This document shows, piece by piece, positions 31,937 through 43,917 of a DNA stretch of 64,000 nt. The notes below the pieces were generated by a model. The model was given only the letters and a program-made list of their open reading frames with translations, had not been told where the DNA came from and did no database searches. Every line of letters starts with the position of its first letter. Within the stretch, counting starts at the first letter, position 1. Origin of the DNA: Taiwanofungus camphoratus (Eukaryota; Basidiomycota; Agaricomycetes; Polyporales; Taiwanofungaceae); NCBI GenBank assembly GCA_003999685.1, contig CP021223.1:2232001-2296000 (forward strand). Direction: 5' to 3'. The position numbers and the translations under genes were made by a program.

Positions 31937-34900
31937 CACTTATCGTAAATTCTTGCGCTGCTTATATGCATCTAGCAGCTCGTCCGCAGTACCGGCTAAG
32001 TTCTCTTCTGGTTCCCATGAGTCATCGGCAGATGAGTAACCTTTCCACCTGACTCGGTACTCTCGGCGATTTCTTCGGCGATTCTCACGATGTCCAACCA
32101 GAGCTTCGACTTCGTAGTTATCTTCGCTGCTGATAAGCTCCGGTGGTGGTTCCGTGTAGTTGGGATCATGCGTGTCTGTCTCGGTGTATGGCGAAAGAAG
32201 TGCGGCGTGGAAAACGGGGTGCACTCGCCATGTCATCAGGAGTTTCAGCTTGTAAGACACCGGTCCCAGAACGTCTGTGATTTCGAAGGGTCCCTCGCAT
32301 TTGGGAGCCAACTTTCTCATCGGGTATGGCAGCTTTAGATTCTGTGAGTCTAGCCATACCTTTTGTTCTTTGCAGAAACCCGTTCCTTTGGGCTTCACAC
32401 GTCTTGCTAACACCGCTTGTGCTAGCTCCATTGCTGAGTGTGCGTCTTCCCGAATTTTCTGCAAGTTCCGCAGTCGATAAGCAGTGCCCGGTGTGTCCGA
32501 TCCGGGGTGTACGACGGGAATCCCTCGAGGTTCATAGCCCATCATGACCTTGAAGGGTGACGTCTTGATTGTAGAATGCTCATGCGAGTTGTGAGCGAAC
32601 TGTGCTGAGCCCAGCAGCGACGACCAATTGTCCGGGTTGTTGCTCGTGAAGCATCGCAGGTAGATCTCTAGTTCCTGGTTGACTCGTTCTGTCTCTCTGT
32701 CCGTTTGAGGGTGGAATGCTGTGCTTATAGCCGACTCGACTCTGGTCATGCGGCAGAGCTCCTGAAATACCTTTGATGCGAACTGTGGTCCTCGATCGCT
32801 AATGATTTTGTCCGGAAGACCAAACCACTTGTAAACCTCACGATATAATGCCTTGGCTGTTCCTGATGCGTCAATCGTCTTGTTGCATGGAATGAAAATT
32901 ACCCCCTTCGTAAGGTCGTCGTCCACAACGACCAAAATTGAATCGTAGCCCTCCGACGTCAGCAAATCCGTAATGAAATCGCAGCAGAATGTACTGAACG
33001 GAGTGGCATGCTGCGCGGATTTGATCGGGAGTAGGGCTGGTCGGGTGGGGTGCGTGTTAACTTTCATTTGCTGGCAGATGCCGCAACCTTTGACGTATCG
33101 TGTGACGAAGTCAGCCATTCCAGGCCACCAGTAGTCTCGTCAGATAGACGAGAGAGTTTTCTGAATTCCAGGGTGGCCCGCGGAGGAGAGGTCGTGGTAA
33201 TTCGAGACCGTTTGTCATCAGAGATCCTCGTCCAGGGGAATATACACCCAATTATCGTAGAGGAGGTCGCCGTCTCAAATTGTCCAGTGGTCATTTGAGC
33301 TGTTGTGTGCATTGCGCATCCCTTCCGTATACACCGAGTCATTTACGCACGCTTCCGCGATGGAAGCCCTGAGACTCGTGTCGATTGCTGCTGCCCATAC
33401 CTTGTCTGGTAGGACGGTTACATCCTGGTTGTCTGATGAACCATCGTCGTGGTCGGGGCATTGGGAGAGTGTGTCGCTTTGCACCATTTGCGTGCCCGGT
33501 ACATGAATTAACCTATAATCAAACTCGGACAAGCGGAGAGCCCAACGTGCTTGTCTTCGATTAAGGTTCTGTGCCGTTTTTCAGTACGTTAGATTCTTGT
33601 GGTCGCTATAGATCGTGACTGGATACGGGCTTCCGATGAGAAGGTGACTCCATTCGTTGAGTCCTCTCATGATGCCCATGAGTTCCCAGTCATAGACGTC
33701 GTAATTTCGTTCTACTGGCATCATGCTCTGGGAAATATAACCGCAAGGATGCCAATCGCCGTTGTCATCCTTTTGCCTGAGGATGGCGCCCATGGCGAAC
33801 TTTGATGCATCTGTTTCCAACGTGAATGGCTTCTCCGGGTCGGGCATCTGTAAAACTGGTTGTTCCAAGAAAGCTTTCTTCAGTGCCTCGAAAGCTTCCT
33901 GCTGTTCATCGTCCCAGTGCCATTTGACGTCTTTTCGCGTAAGCGAGACCAGAGGCTGGGCCAGATGCGAGAATCTGTGTATGAACCGATGGTAGAAGTT
34001 CCCAAATCCGACGAACGACCGGACCTCCCTGAGGTTCTTGGGTATCGGCCAGTCCTTAATGCCAGCTACCTTGACAGGTCCATGGCGAGTTGTCCGGGTC
34101 TAATGATCATGCCTAAGAATTCGACTTCTTGCACGTCGAATTTGCATTTCTCCAGTTTGAGATACAGGTCGGTATCCCTAAGTCGCTCGATAACTCGCCG
34201 TGTTCGTTTCTTATGCTCCTCGGGGTCTGTCGAGTAGATAAGAATGTCATCCATATAGATTGCCAACCATCCTTCCTTGAGCATGTCTGCGAAGACCGTG
34301 TTCATTATTCGTTGGAATGTCGCCGGTGAGTTGCACATCCCGAAGAACATTACCAGGGGTTCGTAGAACGAGGGAGGTCCTTCCCCAGCTGCTGGAACAC
34401 TGAACGCCGCTTTCCATTCGTCACCTTCCTTAATGCGAAGGTTATTGTATCCCTGACGAAGGTCCATCTTTGTGAAGATCGTGGCGTTGTTGAGGCGTTC
34501 CAGAAGTTCTGTTACGAGGGGGAGAGGGTATCTGTCCTTGATTGTTCCCTCGTTGAGTTCCCTGTAGTCCTGGCATGATCGGTATCCGCCATCCTTCTTA
34601 TCCACAAAGAAGAACGGGCTTGCGAGTGGTGATTTGGACGGTCGGATGTACCCCTTCTCTATATTCTCTTCGAGGAACTTGTCCAGTTCCGCTCGTTGAT
34701 CCCGGTTGAGAGAATACGTCGACTGCTTGAAGTCCTTAAAATCCGGCTTGAGATTTATCTCGTGGTTGAACTCCAAATGTTGGGGAAGCCTCGCTGCCTT
34801 GGCTTTGTCAAACACCGGGAGGAGATCATGGAGGTACTCGGAGACAAGTTCCGTGACTGGTTTCTCCTCCTTCTTGGCGTGTTCCTTGATAGCGAGTTCC

Positions 34901-35915
34901 GTAGATGTGGTGAGTCGACCGATGTCGTGCTTGACCTGCCAGATAAGACCGTTTTCAAGACGACAATAAGTTCCGTCGAGAGGGTACTTCTTTTCCATAA
35001 GCGGGGCGTCTCGATACGCCAGGTGTGAGTCCTGTCCATATGTCGTGATCTGATCGTCTCCCTCGATGAACGCTATGACCAGTTCATCGTCGTCGATCGT
35101 TTCCATCGCCTGTTCTAACGTGATACCGTTGACCGATTCTTCTACCAGGGGTGCGACTGGGATATCGCGGCGTGCAGTCTGCCTAGACATTTCTGTCGTT
35201 GGTAAGACAGGAGACATGGTGTTGATTACCTCGAAGTCTCCTTCGTCCTCTACCTCCTCAATGGTGGGCTGCCATTGTTGCTTAAGGTGTTTGTCTCGTT
35301 CGGCGAGGAATGCCGCTATCTGTGGACAAGGGGGTGCTGACCAGTTTACCTCATAGTCTAGCACGGGATCCAGGGCTTCTTCCTGTTCTCGTTCAGCTAG
35401 TTTCTTCAGCTCCAGTCACGCTACTCGTTGCGCGATGATCCCCTTCTTCCACTCTCGAGATTCCCGTAAGGTCATGCAATGCTTCAGTTCCACACGACCT
35501 CCCTTCCAGTCGATATTGAGGTTCTCAAGTTTGAGCCAAGTATGTCCAAAGATGACGTCTTCGTTCCCTATACTGGCTACGTATGCTTTGACAAACCGGA
35601 GCTCGTTCCCGATTTTGTACGACAGTAAGGCTCGTTTGTTGATGAGCGCTTGCTTGTTAGCAGTGCCGTCCACGTTGAACACCGGTATTGGGCGTGGTAA
35701 CGCCTCAGTCCGTAGCTTGTGTTCCTTAACAAATCGTGGATGCACGAATATTCCCAATGCGCCACTATCGATAAAGGTGCGGGCTTCGACGGCTTTTTGT
35801 CCCACAGTAATCGGAATGTGAAGAGCTCTGTCATTCCGGACTACAAGTACAACACGGGACAGTGAAATGGATACGGGCAGTGGTTGCGTCGGCTCACCCT
35901 GCCCCTTTAAAAATC
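31937..35915 (-). pseudogene. Element B pol: protease, RT, RNase H, integrase, chromodomain (disrupted)
   Basis: Protease DSGA motif at ARTFIDSGALGIF; RT with the catalytic YMDDILIYS near 34250; RNase H with ETDASKFAMGAIL; integrase with the zinc-binding CGICQQMK and core ISDRGPQFASKVFQ and FHPQTDRETERVNQELE; GPY/F segment; chromodomain YRVRWKGYSSADDSWEPE at the end. Breaks: stops at 35416-35418, 33581-33583, 33275-33277, 33215-33220 (two) and 33140-33142, and a one-base deletion near 34085 that shifts frame after the RT. Compared with element C, three of the stops are CGA-to-TGA or CGG-to-TGA type changes. Confidence 0.9.
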
Positions 35916-36641
35916 CTCCGTTCCTAACTCCTCAAACATCGCCCTTTTCTCATCCGATGAGAGTGTCTTGATGTACGAGCGGAAATCCATGGGGGATCGC
36001 GCCTCGGGTTCCTTCAAGGTATTCCTTTGGCCTGTCTTGGCCATCTTCTTCGGACACCTGCGCACCGCGTGTCCTCCCTTGTGGCAGTAGAAACATAGAC
36101 AATTGTCCATGTGGTACTTCCTTTCCTTCTCGCTAAGGTTGCATCCGTCCTCCCACTTCTTGGTGAACGGTGTGGGACGCGGGGTAACAAGTGCGTCCAC
36201 CTCCATGGGTTCGCCGTAGTCGACGTCGGCAGTGGTGGAGAGGGTTTGGTCGATCCCTCTGTAGACGGCGTCGAGGTGAAGAACATCGGTGTACCATTTC
36301 TCCATGGAGTTGGGTCGCTCCGTGTTGGTGCGGCCTGCGAGCGTTGTGTAGATCTGTCGGTCCAGACCTTTGATGAAGATCGCCCTCAACGTGGGGTAAT
36401 CGTTCTCGGTGCGTTGGCCTTGGAGGCTCGTGAAAGCGTCCTTTAATTTGGCCTTCTCTGTCAGGAGTCGGAACCTCTCCACGTACATCTTTGTACTGAC
36501 CCTGGTCTTTTTGTTTAGTTGCTTGGCCGGCAACTCCATTAGCACCTGATGAGCCCTCTGGACTCCTTCGTGCTCGGGGAACGCGAGTCGCAAGCTCACC
36601 TTGAATACGTCCCAGCTAGTGTAGGGAGCATGCCCTCCCGC
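35907..36641 (-). pseudogene. Element B gag (5' end missing)
   Basis: Retains the C-terminal two thirds of a Ty3 Gag: FPEHEGVQRAHQVLMELPAK, LRAIFIKGLDRQIY and one zinc knuckle CFYCHKGGHAVRRC. It ends at TTT TAA, the same stop context as element C. The N-terminal part is lost at the junction with the LTR at 36642. Confidence 0.85.
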
Positions 36642-37212
36642 TGTTACAAGGCGATAATGGTGCGAACATACATTTTCATTTCTCTTCACTATACCGGACT
36701 AGCGGGTCGTGTACACTTACAATTATCACCATTATTCCTGACGAGCTGACCGCCACCCGCTTAGTTATGGACTGTTCCTCAGAAGGGACCACTTGGGCCT
36801 CTGACTTATGGACGCTTAGGTGCTGGTACCCGCGGGAGTGAGGGCTGGCTTGCCCTAAACCCACCATAGTACTTAAGGGGTTGGCTCACTGTGGAGCACC
36901 CCAATCTTGTCCTCCTTAGTTACACTGTGTACTTTGGTGCCGTCGTTACCATTTGTACCTTACGACTGGGCTTAGGCCCCTATACCTTCGTCTACTCAAC
37001 GGGTCGCCTTAGACCATCTATATCCCTGTGACTACACTAGGACTTAGGCTGTGACTTAGCCCGCAACTCTCTCGAGACTGCTGGGCTAGCGGTTGAAGAC
37101 TTAGACGTGTACTCGTCGTCAGCCAGGCTGACTCCTCGTTTACACTTCGCGCCTGACTACTCAACGACCCCCCGTCACGGTAGTCACCTACGGGCGTAGA
37201 CCCCCCGTAACA
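36642..37212 (+). repeat. E-type LTR (571 bp) inside element B
   Basis: Full-length and almost identical to the LTRs at 53044-53614 and 59020-59590, in the opposite orientation; only one difference was noticed. The flanks do not form a duplication (CCCGC on the gag side, GCGAG on the LTR side). It joins the middle of gag directly to the middle of the element B 5' LTR. Confidence 0.9.
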
Positions 37213-37637
37213 GCGAGTACTCAGGTACGAAGCGAGAGGTCGCAAGATACGAGTATAAGATTGCTAGTGGTGACTAGCTACTTGGTAACCAGATCGAACT
37301 TAGGGTCCGACCTACAAAGTACAGGGCCTTATATATGTATTCTACTCTGTGCACGGACCATGGCACGTGGTCTAAGAATCAGCATGAGTAAGCGTAAGTA
37401 AGGCGATATGAGTCATCGGGCCGTATTAGCAATCAGTAAGCGTAAGACGGAATGTGTCAGCGGGGCCCGATATGAGTCAGAGTCCATGAGTAACCGGGGC
37501 CCGTACCGTAAGCAGCGATGAGTCAAGATGCTGCGTGAAGAAGCTGGGCCTACCCGAGGCCTGTCCTAGAAGCGAAAAGGTCATGGGCCCGATCCGAGGT
37601 CCGACCGATAAGATATGCGAGGAAAGAAATTGTATCA
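37213..37637 (-). repeat. 5' LTR fragment of element B
   Basis: 425 bp, beginning at GCGAGTACTCAGG, which corresponds to an internal position of the 3' LTR near 30904, and ending TTGTATCA. The missing part includes the LTR/internal junction and the primer-binding site. Confidence 0.88.
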
Positions 37638-37846
37638 AGCCAGCCCTCACTCCCACGGGTACCAGCACCTAAGTGTCCATAAGTCAAAGGCCCGAGTGGT
37701 CCCTTCTGAGGAACAGTCCATAATTAAGCGGGTGACGGTCAGCCCGTCAGGAATGATGGTGATAATTGTAAGTGTACACGACCCGCTAGTCCGGTATAGT
37801 GAAGAGAAATGAAAATGTATGTTCGCACCATTACCATCTTGTAACA
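37638..37846 (-). repeat. Outer E-type LTR, right part
   Basis: Continuation of the LTR begun at 30416 after the AGCCA target duplication; ends TTGTAACA. It shows more substitutions than the LTR at 36642, so it is older. Confidence 0.85.
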
Positions 37847-37985
37847 TAAAGACTATCGCGACTACATAGGGCTTGTAGTTGAAGACTACTGAGGATCGTG
37901 ACTTGTCATCACTGCCGCTCCTCCTCAACCCTTCACTGCACACCGCTCCATGCTTCTGCAGCATTACCAGGGTGAACCCCCCGGT
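37847..37985 (-). repeat. Possible fragment of another LTR
   Basis: On the minus strand this stretch starts TGTTACCGGGGGGTTCACCC, resembling the end of the E-type LTR, but the rest does not align. It may be the edge of a related LTR family into which the outer LTR inserted. Weak evidence. Confidence 0.3.
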
Positions 37986-38722
37986 AACAAAGGGTTTGAT
38001 ACCCACAATGTTACTATCTGGCCACTAGGTTATAATTGGCTTTCTGTGTGTGCTCTCAAGCTTTGAATTGGATTTGCACTCTATAAAAGGCTTGAATGGT
38101 CTTGTGAAGTTGCAAAGAGGTGCAAGATGATGCTGGCAGGGCAACATATATGTTTTGTAAGCAAATACACTCTGTTTCTGTTGTGGTGTGTACCACATGT
38201 AATCAACTTGTGGTATAGTACATCCTCTGGAGAACTCTGATTGTTGTTTGCACCATGAACTCAGACACTTTAGAACATTCTAAGAGCATTTTAGAGGGTT
38301 ATGAATCAGTTTCAAGTTGTCCCAATTCTGAGCATGATGCCCAGACAAGTTTTCAGTCCACAGTAACCAATGTACATCATCACTCATAATTCAACATCCA
38401 ACTCAATTTTTGTTTGTATTGTGTATGTTCTGAAGACAGTATGCTATGATGAAATACAATGAATGTACACAAAATGTAAGAAGGAAATGGTAAAACTTGA
38501 AGGGAACTCTTGTCCAAGATATACACATTATACCTCAAGCTTCCAGCCATGTCTCCCTTCCAAAACCTGCATGGTGCCCTATCTCACACCTCTCTGCAAC
38601 TTCACAAGACCATCCAAGCCTTCCATAGAGTGCAAATCCGATTCAAAGCTCGGGAGCACACACAGAAAGCCAATTATGACCTAGTGGCCAGATAGTAACA
38701 TTGTGGGTATCAAACCCTCCAT
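37986..38722. mobile_element. Foldback element with about 140 bp inverted arms
   Basis: The left arm 37986-38130 begins GGGTTTGATACCC and the right arm 38570-38722 is its reverse complement, ending GGGTATCAAACCC, with roughly 90-95% identity by eye. The centre of about 430 bp is AT-rich and noncoding. The outermost 13 bp are themselves palindromic except for the central bases. No clear target duplication was found. A MITE/foldback type is likely. Confidence 0.7.
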
Positions 38723-40206
38723 GTCGACAAGTAGAATCCAAATCCGTTAACATAATGTGGAAACGCTGAGCCGTTCAAGAGATATTGCGACCTGAAGTCA
38801 AAGGTGTGGTCGTACGCACATTTGGCCGCATGACAGATTTCGTACTCAGAATGGAAACTCATATCGGGGTCCTACTTCGGCTACCCAAAAAAAAGTTGCG
38901 TTTCCGCATAATTATGCACATCGCTGTAACATCGGGTTTCGGGGCCAACTTTATAATGGAATCTGGGTCACCACGCGCTACGGTGAAAGAGGTTTGGGAC
39001 CAAATTTGTCGTTCCCCGACAGTGATTAGAAGCGATGGCGTTCTCGCATTCTTAGGTAACAAACCCAGTACTGGCGCCTCGCTTGACAAATGGATTGACG
39101 TCCTGAAAACCGTGGGGGACCGTTGCGTCGAGGTTCAAAAAACCTTGCACCCAATATCTTATATATTGTAAGTCCAGCATGCAGAATACTTTTTGCCTCA
39201 GCTGATGTTGTGCTCCTTTGGAGAGGAACCCGGTTTGTTCTTCTCGTTCGCTATCTCCAAAATGAGCCTATCCGTGGCGCTCTTTCGCAGCGATGTCGAA
39301 CGCTACACACCGGTCTGCTTGTGCTCCATCTCAGGAGCGGTGATTTCAACAAGTCCTATAGGCACGTTGCCAAGTAGAAATCTACTTGTGTAGGGATTGA
39401 CTGGTTCCAGCCGCACACAGACAAGCTGGAACGATATAGATCTGACTGTTATCCCATCATCGAAAAGATTGTAGTGAGTTCCGAGAGAATATATTATACG
39501 GATGCTGAACAAGGTTTACAGAACGACGAATAGCCTAGCGCTATGGGTGAATAAACTAAAGATTGCCTTGAAGCGAACCGAGCATTGGATCCAGGTTACG
39601 AGCAGCAGGGATCTCTTATTGAATCACGAACGAAAATTCGTGGAACAAGCGTCTTGCCAAGCTGTCATTTTCAGTTCTCGAGCTTGTAAGGTCTTGTAGT
39701 CATGCTCCACATGGCCAATGGTATCAAGCCCAAGAGGGCTCGCCTTTGGTGACAGAAAACCTCAGTTATTGTCACATTTTCTCATAGCAGTCGCAGCTGC
39801 TGTGTGCTACCTTCACTCCAAACCAGGTCTGCCATATTTACCATCTCTGGGGAAACGGGATGAGACTGTATACGATCGCGAAAGCTTTTGAATGATTTGC
39901 CAGTGTGATCCAGCACATACCTACAGGATACGCAGAAATGCGAGGGCACTTGATTATCCGGGTATCCAGTTACGCTTGCCCGGGAAGACTAATAGTACAC
40001 GAGCACAACAGTATCAAAAGGTTACGATGTCGTTTCTCGTAATCGACAGACCGACAAATGCGGTGAGCGGCACACATAGAAAACAGTAGAGAAAAGCAAA
40101 TTGTCCAGTAGCAAATCATGACCATACTATTTTACAGATAGCATAAATCTTGACAAATGCACACCAAAGCATCTCATCTCTCCTTCCTTCTAAGTGCACC
40201 AACCTG
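38723..40206. other. Region without a confident gene
   Basis: About 1.5 kb. An open frame at 38785-39171 (+) is listed separately. The remainder shows only short ORFs and no repeat or RNA gene that I recognise. It contains the 3' end of the dipeptidase gene. Confidence 0.4.
38785..39171 (+). CDS. Hypothetical ORF, unrecognised
   Basis: A 128-codon frame, open for several codons upstream of the non-ATG track start, containing GANFIMESGSPRATVKEVWD and LAFLGNKPSTGASLDKWID. The composition looks coding (varied residues, a plausible helix at LDKWIDVLKTVGDR). No start codon context or family could be established. It may be an exon of a degraded gene. Confidence 0.3.
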   Translation: MRPEVKGVVVRTFGRMTDFVLRMETHIGVLLRLPKKKLRFRIIMHIAVTSGFGANFIMESGSPRATVKEVWDQICRSPTVIRSDGVLAFLGNKPSTGASLDKWIDVLKTVGDRCVEVQKTLHPISYIL

Positions 40207-42638
40207 TCAGAGATCTCTACGTTGTCTAGGCAGGTCCGGTCTTTTGTCGTATAGGTCCATGACGGGTGCGAGCCCGTTCGCCTTCATATGTATCGCGACT
40301 CGCTCTGCACCTGCCATTACGCGCAAGAGATTTCGACCTGTGAGTCCTGCGAGCTCGAAGCGATCCCATCCACGCCTGAACATTTCTGCAATCTGCAAGA
40401 ATTTCAAACCTTAGGGATTCCGCAAACTCTGCGAAGAGATATGAAGGCATCTTTTACCAGATCAGGGTATTTGGAGACATCCTCTAGACCCACTGGCGTT
40501 TCTTCTATGCCGTCGAAGTCACTACCAATTCCGACGCTATAGATCGCGGTGGCGCCAGACTTTGAGATGGAAGGTTTATCGGTTTTAGATTGAGATACAT
40601 ACTGCGCTTTTCCGGCGATATTTGCGATATGCTCAATATGGTCAGCTACAGCCTGTATATCTGCCTTCCCAGGGGCTGCGACGAAACCTGCCGCGAAGTT
40701 CACCTGAAACATATGGCATAAAACAAGGAATCCCAATAGGTACTCGGCAACAGGAAGCAGTACGTACCATAATGACTGCGTCAGTCTTGTTGTCTGTCAT
40801 TCCTACTAGTTCAAGAACATCGTCTGGCACGTTCCGTGGAACGTTGTGAACGGCACGTGCAGAAGAGTGTGACCAGATAACGGGGGCCTAGATCATTTAC
40901 GGAGTGAGGGGAAAAGTAATGGAAGGAGAGTGTTCATGCGAGAGCACCTCTGTGGAAACATACCCTTGAATATCTCAAAGCCTGTTTAGCAGTGTCATCA
41001 GAGGTATGGCTAAGGTCAACGAGCATGCCGATGCGATTCATCTCTGTAATAAGCGAGTAACCAAACGAGCTGATAACGATAATGCAGGCACGTCGGCCCA
41101 GGTACAAATAACAAGGTTGTTTGGTATGAGCCGAATGCGCACCTCAGCCCGCCCCATCTCGGTTTAATGCCATCCATGTAGCCACATGAATCTGCAAACG
41201 CATTGTGGCATACATGGGTAAGGGTGAGGTAGCGGACACCAAGGTCATAGTATTGCCTAAGCACCGCGAGGGAATTCCCGAGCTGGTGGGCTCTGTAGAC
41301 AGAAGGCAAAATGACAGGATCAAAAATGTTCGTCAGGGGACGCATCGTTAGGGGGTGCTTCTTGGCTACATGTCAATAAATCAAGCGCACCCTTCTACAC
41401 CAATCAAGCTTGCAATCTTCCCACTGCTGATTGCGGACCTCACGTTGTCGGATGTGAGTGACAAGTCGAAAGTCTGTTGGAAGAACCGCGGACGCTATGA
41501 TCAACACCTGCAGAGTAGTTTCGAGAATAATCTTATAAGCTTAGGTGGAAAAGATGCCTTAAAATTTGTAGAGTAGACGCGTGAATAACGTAAGTGCAAA
41601 AGTACATGCATAACCTACGAAACAGTAGGAGACTTCACAACCGTATTCGTGTACTCACATCAGAATATTTCTCAATGAGAAGTTTAGCAACGTCGATTTG
41701 CTCGAGGGTGTCCCTAAACGCTCACGACAACGTGTCGTTAATGAGGCCGAGAAAAAAATAGCAGGAATAAGTAGAAAAACAGAAAATATTCACCGTACTC
41801 GCCAAGTGGCATTCACGTAGTCTTTACCTTCGTCCTCCGGGGAAGAGCAACAGACATAGGCTGACCTGTATTCCAACCCTGATCAGTCAATTGCCATGGT
41901 CGTGATAGCCTTCAAGGCTAGAGAGACACATTCATGATTTTGGGAGATATTGTCAATGAAGCATCATATTCGTACAAAGAAAGGAAATAGATCATATTTT
42001 CGAAATGTCCTCTAGACACATTTGCGGCTTCGATCGGTGATAGACCCACGAATACAGGCCCTTGAAAGTTTGACGTACCAGAAGTATCCTCCAACTCTAC
42101 CCTCTCTGAGACGAGGGATATCGACATGCCCAGGCATAGTGGCATGGAGGTCGAAAGCAGAAATGTTGTTGGCATAGTACTCGCGTGTCAGGATGGGAAG
42201 ATCTAAGAGCGGAAAGCATATCATAAGTTATGTTCAGACAATACGAGTAAGATATAGTTTCCTTTATTACTTGCCTATATGCCCATCCTAAACCCATTGA
42301 GATTGAATCAACCGATTCGTATGAGTATTTAAAAGCTTTATCAATGTCATGCAGCCTCTCACGATAACAGGTGCTGCCTCAAGTACTCTTTGGGCGGCCT
42401 TCTGTGGATCTTTAGGTAGCGCACCTGCGAGGCGCCCTACATGCTCCCAGAAAAATAGCATTCCAAGAAGGAGAACAATGAAAGCGACACTGAGAACTCC
42501 GTAGACGATAGTCCGGACCAATGTCGCGCGTCGTTGGGCAGCATTCTGAGAGGCGACATTGCTGAAATCTGCATTGCAAACAGGATTCGGCTCCCCCTGA
42601 GAGCCAAGGAGCGGTGCGTGCTCGCCGTTCGTCGACAT
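40207..42638 (-). CDS. Membrane dipeptidase (peptidase family M19)
   Basis: Zinc-dependent hydrolase of dipeptides, here anchored in a membrane. The likely start at 42638 ([11 protein letters not shown]) precedes a single transmembrane helix ([22 protein letters not shown], with basic residues before it), making a type II anchor with the catalytic part outside the cytosol. M19 landmarks follow in order: DGHIDLPIL (metal-binding HxD) near 42200, [112 protein letters not shown] and finally [20 protein letters not shown]. Several GT-AG introns of about 50-65 bp interrupt it, one of them at about 40459-40396 (KYPDL joined to IAEMF). No frame break was found in the conserved blocks. Confidence 0.88.
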
Positions 42639-43917
42639 AGTCCAAGGACAAGCCGTACGTTCCTTGACGGTCACTTGTGAAAGCACCTCATACGACATTT
42701 CACGTGATTTATCATACGACACGGGTCGCGCGACGCGCCGTTTAGTACCAATAGTCAGATAATTTGGGTTGAAACCGCATACCAAGGAGTATAGGGAAGC
42801 CCAGGTATCCTGATGTACATACTACGAGAGTTGTGTGATCAGCATTCCATAGGAGATTTGGGTGCTAACTTAGTACCAGACAGCAAGCTGATATACTTAC
42901 CTTATTTAGTCATTATGCCCTTTATTACCGACTGCCTACTACCAAACAGGTTTATTTGACTTGCTTCCGTCTTTAAGTGCTGATATTGTACGAGTCTACG
43001 CGAAAACGTGCGCTATTGGCATGTCTTTTGATTCAGCAGGGTCTATCAATGCCCAGCCCTCAAGTCGTCCTCGGGCGGCTACACTAAAGCAGAGGCATAG
43101 CTTTACATCCCTCATGCTGCCGACGTAGGACATACGGCTAATGAGTCCCTGAGGACCCTCCGGAACGCGTTCTTACGTACATGGGTCGTTGCGATTCAGG
43201 CAACGACTAGATGCTGTGTACGTGAAAGCAAGTGTTCAGAGTCCAGCTTCGTGAGTGACTGGCGGGTATGTTTCATAGATTTGCCAACATATAAAAACCT
43301 ACTTTTCGACTGTCCCTCTTGAACTGAGTCTCGATGACCTGCTTCTGTGCGGTATTGGTATTCCGAGGTTCCGAAATACAAGGTCATCTGTGGCGCAACA
43401 TGTCTTCTACTCTGTCTAAGCGCAGCTGATGCTGTATGCCTTCGGTACCGCCCCAGGAGTTCAATCGGGGCAGCGCTCGCAGAACTGTGGTCTGGTGAGT
43501 TCCTAGAAGCACTAGCAGTAAACATGACGTCCGGATTGTCACAATGTGCCCCAGACAGGCAGGTCCGGTCGTTCACCAATATGTAGCACAGCCGTGGATC
43601 CCAAGTAGGCGCTGAACGCTGGACGCTCATGGGCTGCGTATCCTCATTAATATGCAACTAGCGTGTTGAAGCATCATCGAGCATGCCGCCGCGACGCGTA
43701 GGTCTAGTCTTCTCAGCACTGCCTCCTGTTGGATTGTGAGGTCACTTTCGTCCATGGTGGCGTAACAACAGGTTTCAGTAAGTGCTATCCTATTGCCAAA
43801 TCCCCAGAGGGTTGAGGTATATATTGCCGCCACAGAGGCGATAGGGTCTCCCAGTAACGGCGCCCCACATTCGCTGGTCTGCCACACTTTTTTCACTCCA
43901 TACCTCCCTACACGTTG
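42639..43917. other. Intergenic region between divergent genes
   Basis: About 1.3 kb between the dipeptidase and the C2H2 gene. Minus-strand ORFs at 43196-43657 and 43627-44022 lack family features, and the second overlaps the C2H2 first exon in antisense, so neither was accepted. Confidence 0.45.

Larger units (their letters stand above)
30785..37637 (-). mobile_element. Element B: Ty3 chromovirus, decayed, with AGCCA target duplication
   Basis: AGCCA flanks both sides (30780-30784 and 37638-37642). The 3' LTR is complete at 30785-31328 (TGATACAA...TTGTATCA). The 5' LTR is reduced to 37213-37637. Minus-strand order is gag, protease, RT, RNase H, integrase, chromodomain and a short zinc-knuckle ORF. 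The primer-binding site, the gag N-terminus and the 5' LTR start are missing, replaced by an E-type LTR at 36642-37212. Stops and frameshifts are spread over pol. Confidence 0.93.
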
